Origin: Planctomycetaceae bacterium
Lineage (GTDB): Bacteria > Planctomycetota > Planctomycetia > Pirellulales > Pirellulaceae
Direction of reading: 5' to 3'
DNA length: 64,000 nt
Assembly: GCA_002726245.1 (NCBI GenBank)
Contig: PBSM01000145.1
Span: forward strand, 1 to 64,000
Position 1 is the first letter of the stretch. The number at the start of each line of letters is the position of its first letter. The notes under the pieces were generated by a model. It was not told where the DNA came from, made no database searches, and was given only the letters and a program-made list of their open reading frames with translations. The translations under genes were made by a program, and so were the position numbers. Of this stretch, positions 27,001 to 35,065 are shown in pieces.

Positions 27001-27250
27001 CAAGACCATCGAGGGGATCGAGGGGCTTCGAGAATATCTATTGAAAGACCGTCGTCACGATTTCGTTCGTCAGTTTTGTCGCAAGTTGCTAGGATATTCA
27101 CTGGGCCGCGAGGTTCAGCTTTCCGACGAGCCTTTGCTGGAGGAAATGCAGCAGAAACTGGCGGCCGGTGGATACCGAGTTGGCACGGCGGTCGAGACAA
27201 TTGTGCTGAGTAAGCAGTTTCGAATGATCCGAGGGAAGAAGCGACCATGA
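24095..27250 (+). CDS. Large DUF1592-family cytochrome-c-type protein (DUF1587/1592/1588/1585 set), exported
   Basis: 1051 residues with a signal peptide. An N-terminal planctomycete cytochrome domain has haem motif C50-LE-C53-H54 (FCLECHSSEQKKGELDLQ). DUF1587-like sequence follows (LRRLNNAEYTYTIRDLTGVE, about 132-151), then DUF1595/DUF1592 blocks (AYRRPLTDVEASELR; LASRLSYFLWSSQPDEEP) and DUF1588 (GVLGMASILAKQSGAARTSP). A second haem motif is C932-AK-C935-H936 in the CHARIDPYGFALE region. DUF1585 ends the protein. The function of these proteins is unproven; periplasmic electron transfer or glycan processing has been suggested. It overlaps the DUF1552 start by four bases (ATGA). The start has GAAAGATCG upstream. 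Confidence 0.88.
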   Translation: MAMHIQRTLMCFAVGVLFGPVIMVGDEPASFDKLGAEYKQDVRPLLKRFCLECHSSEQKKGELDLQKFTTLAEVRRRTKAWLRVAEMLDNGEMPPKDSVQPSLKQRKELRGWVERYLHAEALASAGDPGPVVLRRLNNAEYTYTIRDLTGVELDPTREFPIDGAAGEGFTNTGDALVMSPALSRKYLHAGKEIARHAVLLPDGFRSSPYATRREWTDEILAQIRTLYGEFVESVDLGNGRAVGYINGHVDTRLGHAGRLPLEKYFAATLAQRDAVTTGGKTIEAVARERGLNARYLGTLWSSLTGSKPSLLLDGLRARWRRAKPQDAAALAADVTTWQRGLWSFNPIGLKGRKGSRSQWLEPVNPMVTKQELRFKIPATKDGEEPKEFVISLVATDAGDGNEHDFVVWRQPRLVAEGKPDILLRDWVSADGKAIDAASVCVRAPAVITIRIPADLAGRELVTAAALEPKTAGEGSVQADVVAGTPETKPGLLPSEVTVKFSQVTQVFSDHRNVSISRPIIVAEKSAARAAFESAMNAHRSLFPAALCYTQIVPVDELHTTTLFYREDSHLARLMLDDAQKSRLNRLWRELRFVSQSALIRVDVLEDLLTGMRGNAQYAGIEPLRGPVNQAAVTFRKELAAAEPRQVDALVDFANRAYRRPLTDVEASELRGLYRQLREQDLPHDEAFRLTLARVFVSTPFLFRLEKTPGGNAAAPVSDWELASRLSYFLWSSQPDEEPRALAADRTLHTPEMLAKQARRMLTDARVRRLASEFACQWLDIYGFAENVEKSEEVFPEFARLRREMYEEPVRFFEDMFRNDGSILDVLNADHALLSESLAKHYDIDGVSGPEWRRVTGVRRQGRGGVLGMASILAKQSGAARTSPILRGNWVFETLLGERLPKPPASVPDLPDSVPTGLTARQLIERHSTEPECAKCHARIDPYGFALEQYDAIGRLRESEADTKTKLVDGKTIEGIEGLREYLLKDRRHDFVRQFCRKLLGYSLGREVQLSDEPLLEEMQQKLAAGGYRVGTAVETIVLSKQFRMIRGKKRP

Positions 27251-28551
27251 GATCACATAACGCACACCCCAATTCCCGTCGTACCTTCCTTCGCGGCCTC
27301 GGCGTAACCATGGCGCTGCCGTGGATGGAGTCGCTCTCGGTTTGGGGCGATGAAAACGCGAAGCCGGAGAGCCAGGCCCCCGTGCGTTTGGCAGTGCTGT
27401 TTGCGGGCAACGGCTTTCACAGCACGGAGTGGCGGGCGAAGGGCACGGGCAAGCAGATGGAACTCGGACAGGTGCTCGCGCCGCTGACCGATTTCCGCGA
27501 GAGAATGCTCTTCATCCGCGGCCTGTACAACGCGGAAGCGCTCAAGGGAAACATCCACAGTTCACAGACCGGCAATCTGCTTTCCGGCTCGCCGCTCGCC
27601 AACGGTGGCCGGATTCGTTCCGGCACGAGCTTCGACCAGCTCGTCGCTCAGCAATACGGACCATCGACCAAGGTGCCGAGCCTCGTCCTCGGGTGCGAGC
27701 GGTCGGTTCCCGGGATTCATAAGAACTACTCGCTGCTCTACAGCTCGCACATTTCGTGGAGTTCTCCGAACTGCCCGACACCGCTGGAACTCTATCCAGC
27801 CCTTGCGTTCGATCGGCTCTTCAAGGATGACGCGGAGAAGGGGGACAAGAGCGTGCTCGACGCGGTGATCACCGAAGGAAAGCGTTTTCGGCGGGACATC
27901 AGTTCGACCGATCGACGCAAGCTCGACGAGTACCTCAACTCGGTGCGGGAAGTCGAGCGGCGGATCGAACGTGCTGGCAAGAACGGCGAGTTGCAAGGCT
28001 GGCGGCCGACGCTCGATAAGCCCAATATCCCGCGCCCGGCGGACGGCGTTCCGCAGAACATCGCCGAGCATATGCGGCTGATGTGCGACATTCTTGTTCT
28101 GGCGTTTCAAACCGACGCGACGCGCGTGTGTACGCTGAAGCTCAACAACGACATCAGCTATCTGCGGTTCCCGCATCTGGGGATCGACGTCGGCCACCAC
28201 TCCCTGTCGCACCAAAACAACGCCGATTATTTGAAAGTGAACCAGTTCTTCGTCGAGCAGTTAGGCTACATCGCCCGCAAGCTGGACGCGATCCAGGAAG
28301 GCGAACGCACGGCGCTGGACAACTCCATGCTCATGTTCTGCTCCAGCATGCTGACCGGCGGTCATGACGCCACGCAACTGCCCGTCGTTCTGCTCGGCGG
28401 CGGTGGCGGGCAGATTCATGGTGGCCGGGTACTCGACTACCGCGACAAGCCCAACCGCAAGATGTGTAGCCTCTACCTGTCGCTGCTTGACAAATATGGA
28501 ATCCACCTGAAGGAGTTCGGCGACTCAAACCAACGGCTGGCCGAGGTGTGA
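27247..28551 (+). CDS. DUF1552 protein, Tat-exported
   Basis: 434 residues. A twin-arginine signal (NSRRTFLRGLGVTMALPWME) is followed by the DUF1552 body, including RLAVLFAGNGFHSTEW, NIHSSQTGNLLSGSPLANGG, the charged helix YLNSVREVERRIERAGK and MLMFCSSMLTGGHDATQLPV. It is distantly related in role to DUF1501 and always pairs with DUF1592-type genes. Its start overlaps the stop of the 1051-residue gene, which implies translational coupling. Molecular function is not known. Confidence 0.88.
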   Translation: MRSHNAHPNSRRTFLRGLGVTMALPWMESLSVWGDENAKPESQAPVRLAVLFAGNGFHSTEWRAKGTGKQMELGQVLAPLTDFRERMLFIRGLYNAEALKGNIHSSQTGNLLSGSPLANGGRIRSGTSFDQLVAQQYGPSTKVPSLVLGCERSVPGIHKNYSLLYSSHISWSSPNCPTPLELYPALAFDRLFKDDAEKGDKSVLDAVITEGKRFRRDISSTDRRKLDEYLNSVREVERRIERAGKNGELQGWRPTLDKPNIPRPADGVPQNIAEHMRLMCDILVLAFQTDATRVCTLKLNNDISYLRFPHLGIDVGHHSLSHQNNADYLKVNQFFVEQLGYIARKLDAIQEGERTALDNSMLMFCSSMLTGGHDATQLPVVLLGGGGGQIHGGRVLDYRDKPNRKMCSLYLSLLDKYGIHLKEFGDSNQRLAEV

Positions 28552-28689
28552 CGAGCCTCTCGTACTTCTGTCGTTGTATTGCGTCTAAGCTAAGCGACCA
28601 GACAACAAACGATGGGATGCGACGGTCTTGGGTCGTTTCGCACTTACCGAACGGAAGCGTTTCCGTTCTACTTACGAGAGGACACATCC

Positions 28690-30201
28690 ATGCCGTTGAA
28701 CCGAAGGCAGTTTCTGACAACGAGTGCACTGGGCGTTACGGTGGCGTCTGGCTCACGGGTTGTGGGCGGAAGTCTGAGTGACGCAAGCTGGCGTAAGCGG
28801 CGGCTCGAACTGGCGCAGCGAAGGCGACGGATCATCTACAACGATGATGGGGACGCTCGCTACAAAGGTTACTATGGCCCGGCTCCGAAAGACGAAGCCG
28901 AGTTTCTCAAGCGGCGGTTCAACTGGACGATCGACACGCAGATCGACAGCTTCTTCTGGTGCATCGGCGACGGACAGGAGCCGCCGTGGGGACAACCGCT
29001 GCCAGAAGGCATCGACGATTGCAACACGACGATGCTGGGCGCCGCGCGCAAGGCGGGACAGGAAGCCGTCATCTCGATGCGGATGAACGACATCCACGAC
29101 GCCTTCGGCACGGTCAACTATCCGTTCAAACTAAAGAACCGGCGTATGCTCATCGAGCCGACCGGAGCCAAAGGCAAGTATCCGTCGAGCGATGTACGTT
29201 ACTACACTTGGTCCGCACTGAACTACGCTTTCCCGGAAGTTCGCGAGCACAAGTTCGCCTACCTCGCCAAGACCTGCGCGAAGTACGTGCCGGACGGGTT
29301 GGAGTTGGACTTCTTTCGCCATCCCACGTTCTTCAAGGAAGGTGAGGAAGCAAGAAACCTTCCCGTAATGACTGAGTTCGTCCGCCGCATCCGTAAGCGA
29401 CTGGATGAAATCGGCAAGGCGCGCGGCAAACCGATCCTGCTCATCGCGCGTTTGGCCGACACACCTGAAAAGTCCGTCAAGATGGGACTCGACGGTCCCA
29501 CGTGGCTCAAAGAGCGGCTGTTGGACGTGTTGATCGTGGGTGGCGGATACGCGCCGTTCTGGACTGCGTGGACCGAGTATCGCGACTTGGCCGCCAAGCA
29601 CGACATCCCAGCCTATCCGTGTTTCAACTGTTCGCTGGCATCTCATTTCGGCCGCGTCGAAGTCATGCGCGGCATTGCCAGCAACTGGTGGCACCTGGGC
29701 GCCGCGGGCGTGTACTTGTTCAACCCGTTCGTTCCGGTCGACGGGAAGAAGATCCCGGCCAAGACGATGTACGCCGAGCTGAACCGGCTGGGCGATCCGA
29801 AGACGCTAGTGGGTCTCGACAAGGTCTTTTGCCAGGACTACTTCAGCGACAATTCGGTGCTGATGCAACGGATGACGGCCGACCCCCCGCTGCCGACGGC
29901 CATTTCAAAAACCCCGAAGGCGATTCCGCTGTTGGTCGGTGATGACCTGTCAAAAACACCATCCGATAGGCGAGCCACGTGCCAACTCCGCTTGTTGACC
30001 GAACCGGCCCAAGCGCCGCTGACGGTCAAGTTGAACGGCCAAGACATCGGCACTGCCAAGGACAACTTTCAACAATTCGAGGTACCGCCGGAGACGATCC
30101 GTCACGGCAACAACAAGCTGATCGTCGCCAGCGGCGATGGCCAATCGACTCAATTGCGTCGAGTGCAACTGTGGGTGCGTATGAAGAAGGGAAGCTCGTA
30201 G
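28690..30201 (+). CDS. Tat-exported TIM-barrel glycosidase-like protein (paralogue 1)
   Basis: 503 residues from ATG 28690 (GAGAGG eight bases upstream); an in-frame ATG at 28612 has no export signal. The twin-arginine signal is PLNRRQFLTTSALGVTVAS. The body begins IIYNDDGDARY and reads like a glycosidase barrel: AVISMRMNDIHD (about 135-146), PDGLELDFFRHPTFF (acidic strand, about 207-221), ILLIARLADTPE and LDVLIVGGGYAPF. A C-terminal beta-sandwich (about 400-500) ends in ANNK-like surface strands. It shares this order with the genes at 30203-31807 and 42095-43741. No CAZy family was recognised. Convergent with the next gene, with one base between the stops. Confidence 0.65.
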   Translation: MPLNRRQFLTTSALGVTVASGSRVVGGSLSDASWRKRRLELAQRRRRIIYNDDGDARYKGYYGPAPKDEAEFLKRRFNWTIDTQIDSFFWCIGDGQEPPWGQPLPEGIDDCNTTMLGAARKAGQEAVISMRMNDIHDAFGTVNYPFKLKNRRMLIEPTGAKGKYPSSDVRYYTWSALNYAFPEVREHKFAYLAKTCAKYVPDGLELDFFRHPTFFKEGEEARNLPVMTEFVRRIRKRLDEIGKARGKPILLIARLADTPEKSVKMGLDGPTWLKERLLDVLIVGGGYAPFWTAWTEYRDLAAKHDIPAYPCFNCSLASHFGRVEVMRGIASNWWHLGAAGVYLFNPFVPVDGKKIPAKTMYAELNRLGDPKTLVGLDKVFCQDYFSDNSVLMQRMTADPPLPTAISKTPKAIPLLVGDDLSKTPSDRRATCQLRLLTEPAQAPLTVKLNGQDIGTAKDNFQQFEVPPETIRHGNNKLIVASGDGQSTQLRRVQLWVRMKKGSS

Positions 30202-30202
30202 A

Positions 30203-31807
30203 TCAACGCGCGGGTCGTCGCCAGGGCGGAACGACGGTCACCTCCAGTTCGTCGATCAAGATGTCTTCCTTCCCGTGACTGTCCAGCGATCGGACGGTGG
30301 CCTGGAGCACGTTGTCGCCGAAGACGGCAGGCGGCGACGAGAGCGGAATCATGAACTGCCGGTGCGGCGGGAGCGGTCTTCCGAACTTGGCGTCCCGACC
30401 CTTGGCGTGCCAGATCGTTTTGATGTTCTTCGGGGATACGGCTGATCCGTTGATCGCGAAGACCAGCTTGTCCTCGCGAACTGATTGCGACGCCCTCACG
30501 ATTAACTCGGCGACTGCGCTGGTCGCGCCGAGGTCTTCGGCGATACGAAAACGATACTCGCCACGGCTGCCAACCTTGCGGGTCAGCACAATGCGATCGT
30601 TCTTCGCAAAGCCCGAAGGAGAACCTGCGGACCAGAGTGGATAAAACAGATAATGCCGCGGCAAGGCATCGAACTGGTCGGTGCCGCGTAACTGACGCAG
30701 CCAGGCCAGCGCCGTCGGGTAACCGCTCGCCGCCCAGGGATAGTTGCTACGCCGCCGCCCCCAGTGGTACTGGTAGTTGAACTGCGATATGCCGTCGGCC
30801 CCGGCAGCATACATGTTGCGCGCCGCGGCGCGGTAGTTTTCTGGCCGCATGATCCCCACATCATCGCCTCGGCACAGCAGGGGATGGACCGCCGGGTAGA
30901 CCATACACTTCGAGTTGCGGGCAAGCGCCGTAAATTCTTCGTACTTCGCGTTGAAGTCCGTGTAGAAGAAATCGCAGGGGGCCACGTAGTCGATCAGGCG
31001 TTCCTCGATCCACGTGGGCACGTCATACCCCAACGCGTGACACTCTTCGAGCGTCTGCGGAACGCGTACGCCCAACAGCAACGGTCGGCCTTTCTTCTCC
31101 GCTGTCTCGTCCAGTTTCTTGCGCACTCGGCGCAGAAACTTCGTCATGATCGGGTGGCTCTCCCGCGCCTTCGCTCTGGGGAAACAGTGCATCCAGCGCG
31201 TGTAGGTGAATTCAAAGCCGTCCACCTCGAAGCGGCGCAGGATCTCTTCGAGCAGGACAAAGACCCACTCGCGCAGTTCGTCATGCGTGTAGTCCATCGC
31301 CGCGTCGCCAAAATCCGGGTTCCACAAGTCCGTCCGCCGGGCGATCAAACCTTGTTGCCCACCGCCGTGGCGGTCCGCCATGCGGAACGTCGCCAGAAGC
31401 TTCATGTCTCGCCGGTGGCATTGTTCGATGGCGATCTTGATGGGCGGACCGTCTTCGCGCGGGATTTTGTCCACTTGGCCCGTGAAATGCGCGTGGTCCG
31501 GATGCTCCGGCCAAAACCAGCCCACACCCTGTTTCTGAAAGATATCCTGAGCGAACACGTCAACGCCGCTGGCCGCCAGCATGTCAACGTAGCCGCGCAG
31601 GTGAGCGGCGCTGGCAGTGTCGGGAAGCACACTCTTGGCATCGCTATTGGCGTCCGAGACATAGACGATGCGGATCTCGCCGCGTTGCTTCGGCCGACGC
31701 GAGAGCCCCTGCTCATCCGCCTCGGTTCGCGAGCACAGTGACAGTAGAGTAACTCCGAGAATCACAAGAGTTAACACTGTCGGTGAAGAGACTCTTAGAT
31801 TCGTCAT
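30203..31807 (-). CDS. Exported TIM-barrel glycosidase-like protein (paralogue 2)
   Basis: 534 residues with a Sec signal (SPTVLTLVILGVTLLSLCS). Barrel motifs parallel those of the 28690 and 42095 genes: KLLATFRMADRHGG, VDGFEFTYTRWMHCFP (acidic strand), LLLGVRVPQTLEECHALGYD and LIDYVAPCDFFYTD. A beta-sandwich domain follows (about 400-530). The start overlaps the stop of a 38-residue membrane peptide gene (ATGA) and has GAGG seven bases upstream, so it is the last gene of a long minus-strand run. Substrate and catalytic residues are not assigned. Confidence 0.65.
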   Translation of the reverse strand: MTNLRVSSPTVLTLVILGVTLLSLCSRTEADEQGLSRRPKQRGEIRIVYVSDANSDAKSVLPDTASAAHLRGYVDMLAASGVDVFAQDIFQKQGVGWFWPEHPDHAHFTGQVDKIPREDGPPIKIAIEQCHRRDMKLLATFRMADRHGGGQQGLIARRTDLWNPDFGDAAMDYTHDELREWVFVLLEEILRRFEVDGFEFTYTRWMHCFPRAKARESHPIMTKFLRRVRKKLDETAEKKGRPLLLGVRVPQTLEECHALGYDVPTWIEERLIDYVAPCDFFYTDFNAKYEEFTALARNSKCMVYPAVHPLLCRGDDVGIMRPENYRAAARNMYAAGADGISQFNYQYHWGRRRSNYPWAASGYPTALAWLRQLRGTDQFDALPRHYLFYPLWSAGSPSGFAKNDRIVLTRKVGSRGEYRFRIAEDLGATSAVAELIVRASQSVREDKLVFAINGSAVSPKNIKTIWHAKGRDAKFGRPLPPHRQFMIPLSSPPAVFGDNVLQATVRSLDSHGKEDILIDELEVTVVPPWRRPAR

Positions 31808-31920
31808 CGGGAAACCTCATTGATAGTGCGGTCACTCATCAACCCAATAGGAACACAGATCAGCGCGCAGCTCGCCAGCGCGAAGAAGACAATTCGGACA
31901 ACTCGAAACCAATCGCACAT
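31804..31920 (-). CDS. Small membrane peptide (38 residues) coupled to a glycosidase-like gene
   Basis: ATG 31920 is preceded by a strong AAAGGAAC seven bases upstream. The frame encodes MCDWFRVVRIVFFALASCAL then ICVPIGLMSDRTINEVSR and a TGA that overlaps the ATG of the next gene (ATGA). Residues 6-28 form one transmembrane helix with a basic N-terminal flank, so the C-terminal ten residues would be outside the cytoplasm. The good ribosome site, the coupling and the membrane helix support a real gene. The alternative is the leftover signal sequence of a deleted exported gene. No homologue is recognised. Confidence 0.5.
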   Translation of the reverse strand: MCDWFRVVRIVFFALASCALICVPIGLMSDRTINEVSR

Positions 31921-31946
31921 TGAACGTTCCTTTCGGTGGCGACTGA

Positions 31947-33304
31947 TCACAGCAGTTCGCGAATCGGTTGCCCCTGATTGAGAACCGGGATCGGGCGGCT
32001 CAGGGGGTCGTAGAAGGTTGTCCGGTAGTCGACTCCCAGCACATGGTACATCGTGGCGAACAGTTCTTTCGCGTGCAGTGCACGGTTGCGCGGATAGGCC
32101 CCGATGCGGTCACTGGCGCCGACGACCTGGCCGGTCTTGAGCCCACCGCCGGCGATCAGGCAGGAAAAACAGTTCGCCCAGTGGTCGCGCCCGCTGTAGC
32201 CCGTTGTGTCGTTCTCGGTGACTTGCCCGATTTTAGGAGTGCGGCCGAATTCGCCCATCACCATCACCAGGGTCTGCTCCAACAGTCCGCGCTGCGACAA
32301 GTCGGCAAGCAACATCGACACGGCCCGGTCCAACGGCGGCAACAACCTTTCTTTGAGTGTCGAGAAGTTCTTCTTGTGTGTGTCCCAATCCTGCCGCAGC
32401 CCGCATTGCATCATGATGAACGTCACGCCGGCTTCGACTAGGCGCCGGGACAACAGCGCCCCCTGTCCCCATTCGTGTGAACCGTATTGCTCGCGGAGTG
32501 CCGACGGTTCGCGGCCCAGATCGAATGCCTTCCGGACGCGGTCACTTTCGAGCATGGTGAACGCGCTTTCCGAAAACTCGCGCATACGTTTCACGGATTC
32601 ACTCGATGCGGACTTCGTGAGGACCGGCTCCAGTTGACCCAGTAGGCCGTAACGATTCCGCAACCGCGAGGCGGGCACATCTTGGGGCAGCTTCAGCGCA
32701 GGAACTTCGTAGTCGCCGTCCGCCGTGTTCGGCGGGTTGCCGCTTCCGAACGGCTCATAACGCGGGCCAAGATACGATGCCGCGCAAATGGTGAGCCGCC
32801 GTAAGCGTGATGAAAGCTCCAGGGAATCGCCACATACGGCGGTATCGCCTCGCGCCGCGCCCTGCGCAAACGCGCGACGATCGAGACGAACGACGGGTTC
32901 TCGATGACCGCCCGCGCCGTACCTGGCCGCGAGCCCATCCAGCCGGTCAGCATCTGGTGTTCGGCCGGAGCGTGGCTCGGATTGCTGTGATAAAGCGAAC
33001 GGATCAGCGCGAAGTGCTCTGCCTGAGTGGCCAGGAGCGGCAATTGATCGGAGATTCGAAGCGCCGGTACCGATGTGTCGATCGGGACAAACTGTCCGCG
33101 TACCTCCGCCGGCGCATCCGGCTTTGGGTCGAAAGTATCGAGATGCGACGGGCCGCCATCCAGAAAGAACACGATGCAGGCTTTGTCCGGCGGAGCCGCG
33201 TCCGAAGGGGCCGCGCGGGCGGAGCGTCTCGCCACGGCGCCGGTAACACCCAGGGTCGATGCACACAAAAAGCTCCGCCGGGAACAGATCAGAAGGTCGC
33301 TCAT
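31947..33304 (-). pseudogene. DUF1501 gene split by a frameshift
   Basis: From ATG 33304 a twin-arginine-like signal (LICSRRSFLCASTLGVTGAV) and the DUF1501 N-terminal core (ACIVFFLDGGPSHLDTFDPK) run in one frame to about 32785 (HHAYGGSPFA). The fold then continues in another frame (AASYLGPRYEPFG) to the normal C-terminus, including VMVMGEFGRTPKIG, GYSGRDHW and a stop at 31947. One base appears to be missing at about 32777-32790. Residue order and spacing on both sides match intact DUF1501, so this is one gene. Whether it is dead or a sequencing error cannot be told. It sits alone, without a DUF1549/1553 partner. Confidence 0.75.
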
Positions 33305-33387
33305 TTCGCGGATTATACTACGCGGGGGCAAATCTGTCCGGCTTGATCGTCGCCTTTCGCAAAAGTGGTTCAGCCGATCAATTGCGT

Positions 33388-33413
33388 CGTTTGACCCGTA
33401 GTTGCAGGCGAGG
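33388..33413. repeat. Half of a class A palindrome
   Basis: CGTTTGACCCGTAGTTGCAG and the following GCGAGG match the left arm of the class A palindromes at 9881 and 23923. The right arm is not present. It lies upstream of the DUF1501 pseudogene start and looks like a decayed copy. Confidence 0.5.
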
Positions 33414-33457
33414 CATGCCCCCCTCGACATGGCCTGCCCGAATCATGGTTACGATCT

Positions 33458-35065
33458 TCAATCTCCTCTCGCCTTCAGCTTCGGCGGCATCGGCGCAAAG
33501 GCGTAGAACTCAAGCTGCGGGGTTTGGAATGGTTTATAGTCCGGATCGCTGCGGTTCATGTTGAAACGAACGACCAGTTGATACGAGAGATGCGGATTGC
33601 TGATTCTGTTGAAGCGAGCCGGTAGTTCGACGCTGGCCTTTCCCGCAACGTCGGTTTTCGGTCTGAGGATCGTGCCGCCGTCCTTCATTCGTTGTGCCAA
33701 CGGCGTTGCATTCCACGAGTCATACCCAGGCTTATACCGCTCGACATACCAGAACTCCAGTTGCTTGTCCGGCAGCGGCTTGCCGTCCTGCGTCAGGCTG
33801 ACGGTGAAGCTGTTGAGCCAGCGGCGGCGGTCCGTGTCATAGTCGCGCGCGACCCGGATCTTTGTGCCCTTCGTCAGCCGGTTGACCTTCAGGCGAAACG
33901 TGTGCAGGTTGACGTAGTTTTCGTGCCGCCGACCGTGGCCGATCGGATCGTCCCCTCCGAAATGGCCGGCACACACGATACGGCCGTCGGCAAGCGCATG
34001 AATCCAAGGCTGGTAGACTTCCCCGTTTCCTTGAACTCCCGTCAGCGGAATCCACGTTTGTCCCAGGTCGTCCGACCAGAAGTAGCTGCCCGGTCGCCGA
34101 CATCCGACCAGCATACCTTCTTTGGTCAGGCATACCGTTTCGGGCACGGTTCCGCTCCGCGCGGACTCCAAAGGACCGGGCATGAATCGCGTCCCGTTGC
34201 GATAGACCAGCTGCCGACCCGGCCTGGCGAAGATGCTGTTGTTGACAAACAGCAGGTTTCCATCGGGCAATTCGACGAAGTCTGTTTCCGAGACGTTCTG
34301 TCCGTCCAGGATGAGCAGCGGACCTTGCCAAGTTTCGCCTTGGTCGAAGCTGAAAAACAACGACATCTTCATGTCGTTGCTGGTATCGAGCTGCATGGCG
34401 GTGCGCAGCGGGCGGTCCGTCCCTTTTCCCCACCGTGGTTTGTATGGCATGCACAAGACCAACGTCCCATCACGCAACGTCCGCAACCGGTGCGAGTAAT
34501 AGGCGAAGCGATCCGTGCAAAACGGCGCGGCCGGCTGCCACGTTTTCCCGTTGTCCGCCGAGACACGAAGAATGTCGTTCGTCTTGATCGCCGCATCGAG
34601 CGAGTAGCAAGCCCAGTTGAACCGCAGGAAGCGACCGTCGGTGGTGCGGGCCGAAGCGAATTGGTGGACGCTGTGCTGGTGGCGATATGGTTCGCGCGAG
34701 ATCACCTTCCAAGTCTTCAGGTCATCGGACGATTCCAACAGCACCGCTTCCATCAAGTGCTGCGACTTGTCGTAACCGGCTGGTAGTCCCATCCCGAACC
34801 AGCGTTCCGGCGAGGTCTGCGGTAACGGTTGATCGGGGCGGCTGACTTCTTCGCAGCCGATGTACCACTGGCCCTTCTCACCGGGGAAGAACGACACCCA
34901 CGCCGCATATCCCGGCGGACGGTTCGACCGGTAGACCACCTGAGACTTGAATTCAACCGCCTCCACCGCCCGTTCCGCCGCGACTGCCAGCCCGCCGGTG
35001 GATCCCGCCGTGACGGCGCAACTCAACGTTGCAAGAATACGAAGTATGCCACGATGGTGTTTCAT
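33458..35065 (-). CDS. Sialidase-like Asp-box propeller with C-terminal Ig-like domain, exported
   Basis: 535 residues with a signal peptide (ILRILATLSCAVTAGSTGGL). The propeller (about 35-390) carries SADNGKTW, SFDQGETW and SDDLGQTW plus a degenerate box (SSDDLKTW). Residues about 395-535 form an extra beta domain (TVSLTQDGKPLPDKQLEFWY, FNMNRSDPDYKPF). The ATG lies inside the 3' end of the TauD-like gene (four-base ATGA overlap), with GGAG seven bases upstream, so translation is coupled to it. This places the protein in a seven-gene minus-strand run with the enolase-superfamily gene. Sialoside hydrolysis is possible but unproven. Confidence 0.75.
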   Translation of the reverse strand: MKHHRGILRILATLSCAVTAGSTGGLAVAAERAVEAVEFKSQVVYRSNRPPGYAAWVSFFPGEKGQWYIGCEEVSRPDQPLPQTSPERWFGMGLPAGYDKSQHLMEAVLLESSDDLKTWKVISREPYRHQHSVHQFASARTTDGRFLRFNWACYSLDAAIKTNDILRVSADNGKTWQPAAPFCTDRFAYYSHRLRTLRDGTLVLCMPYKPRWGKGTDRPLRTAMQLDTSNDMKMSLFFSFDQGETWQGPLLILDGQNVSETDFVELPDGNLLFVNNSIFARPGRQLVYRNGTRFMPGPLESARSGTVPETVCLTKEGMLVGCRRPGSYFWSDDLGQTWIPLTGVQGNGEVYQPWIHALADGRIVCAGHFGGDDPIGHGRRHENYVNLHTFRLKVNRLTKGTKIRVARDYDTDRRRWLNSFTVSLTQDGKPLPDKQLEFWYVERYKPGYDSWNATPLAQRMKDGGTILRPKTDVAGKASVELPARFNRISNPHLSYQLVVRFNMNRSDPDYKPFQTPQLEFYAFAPMPPKLKARGD

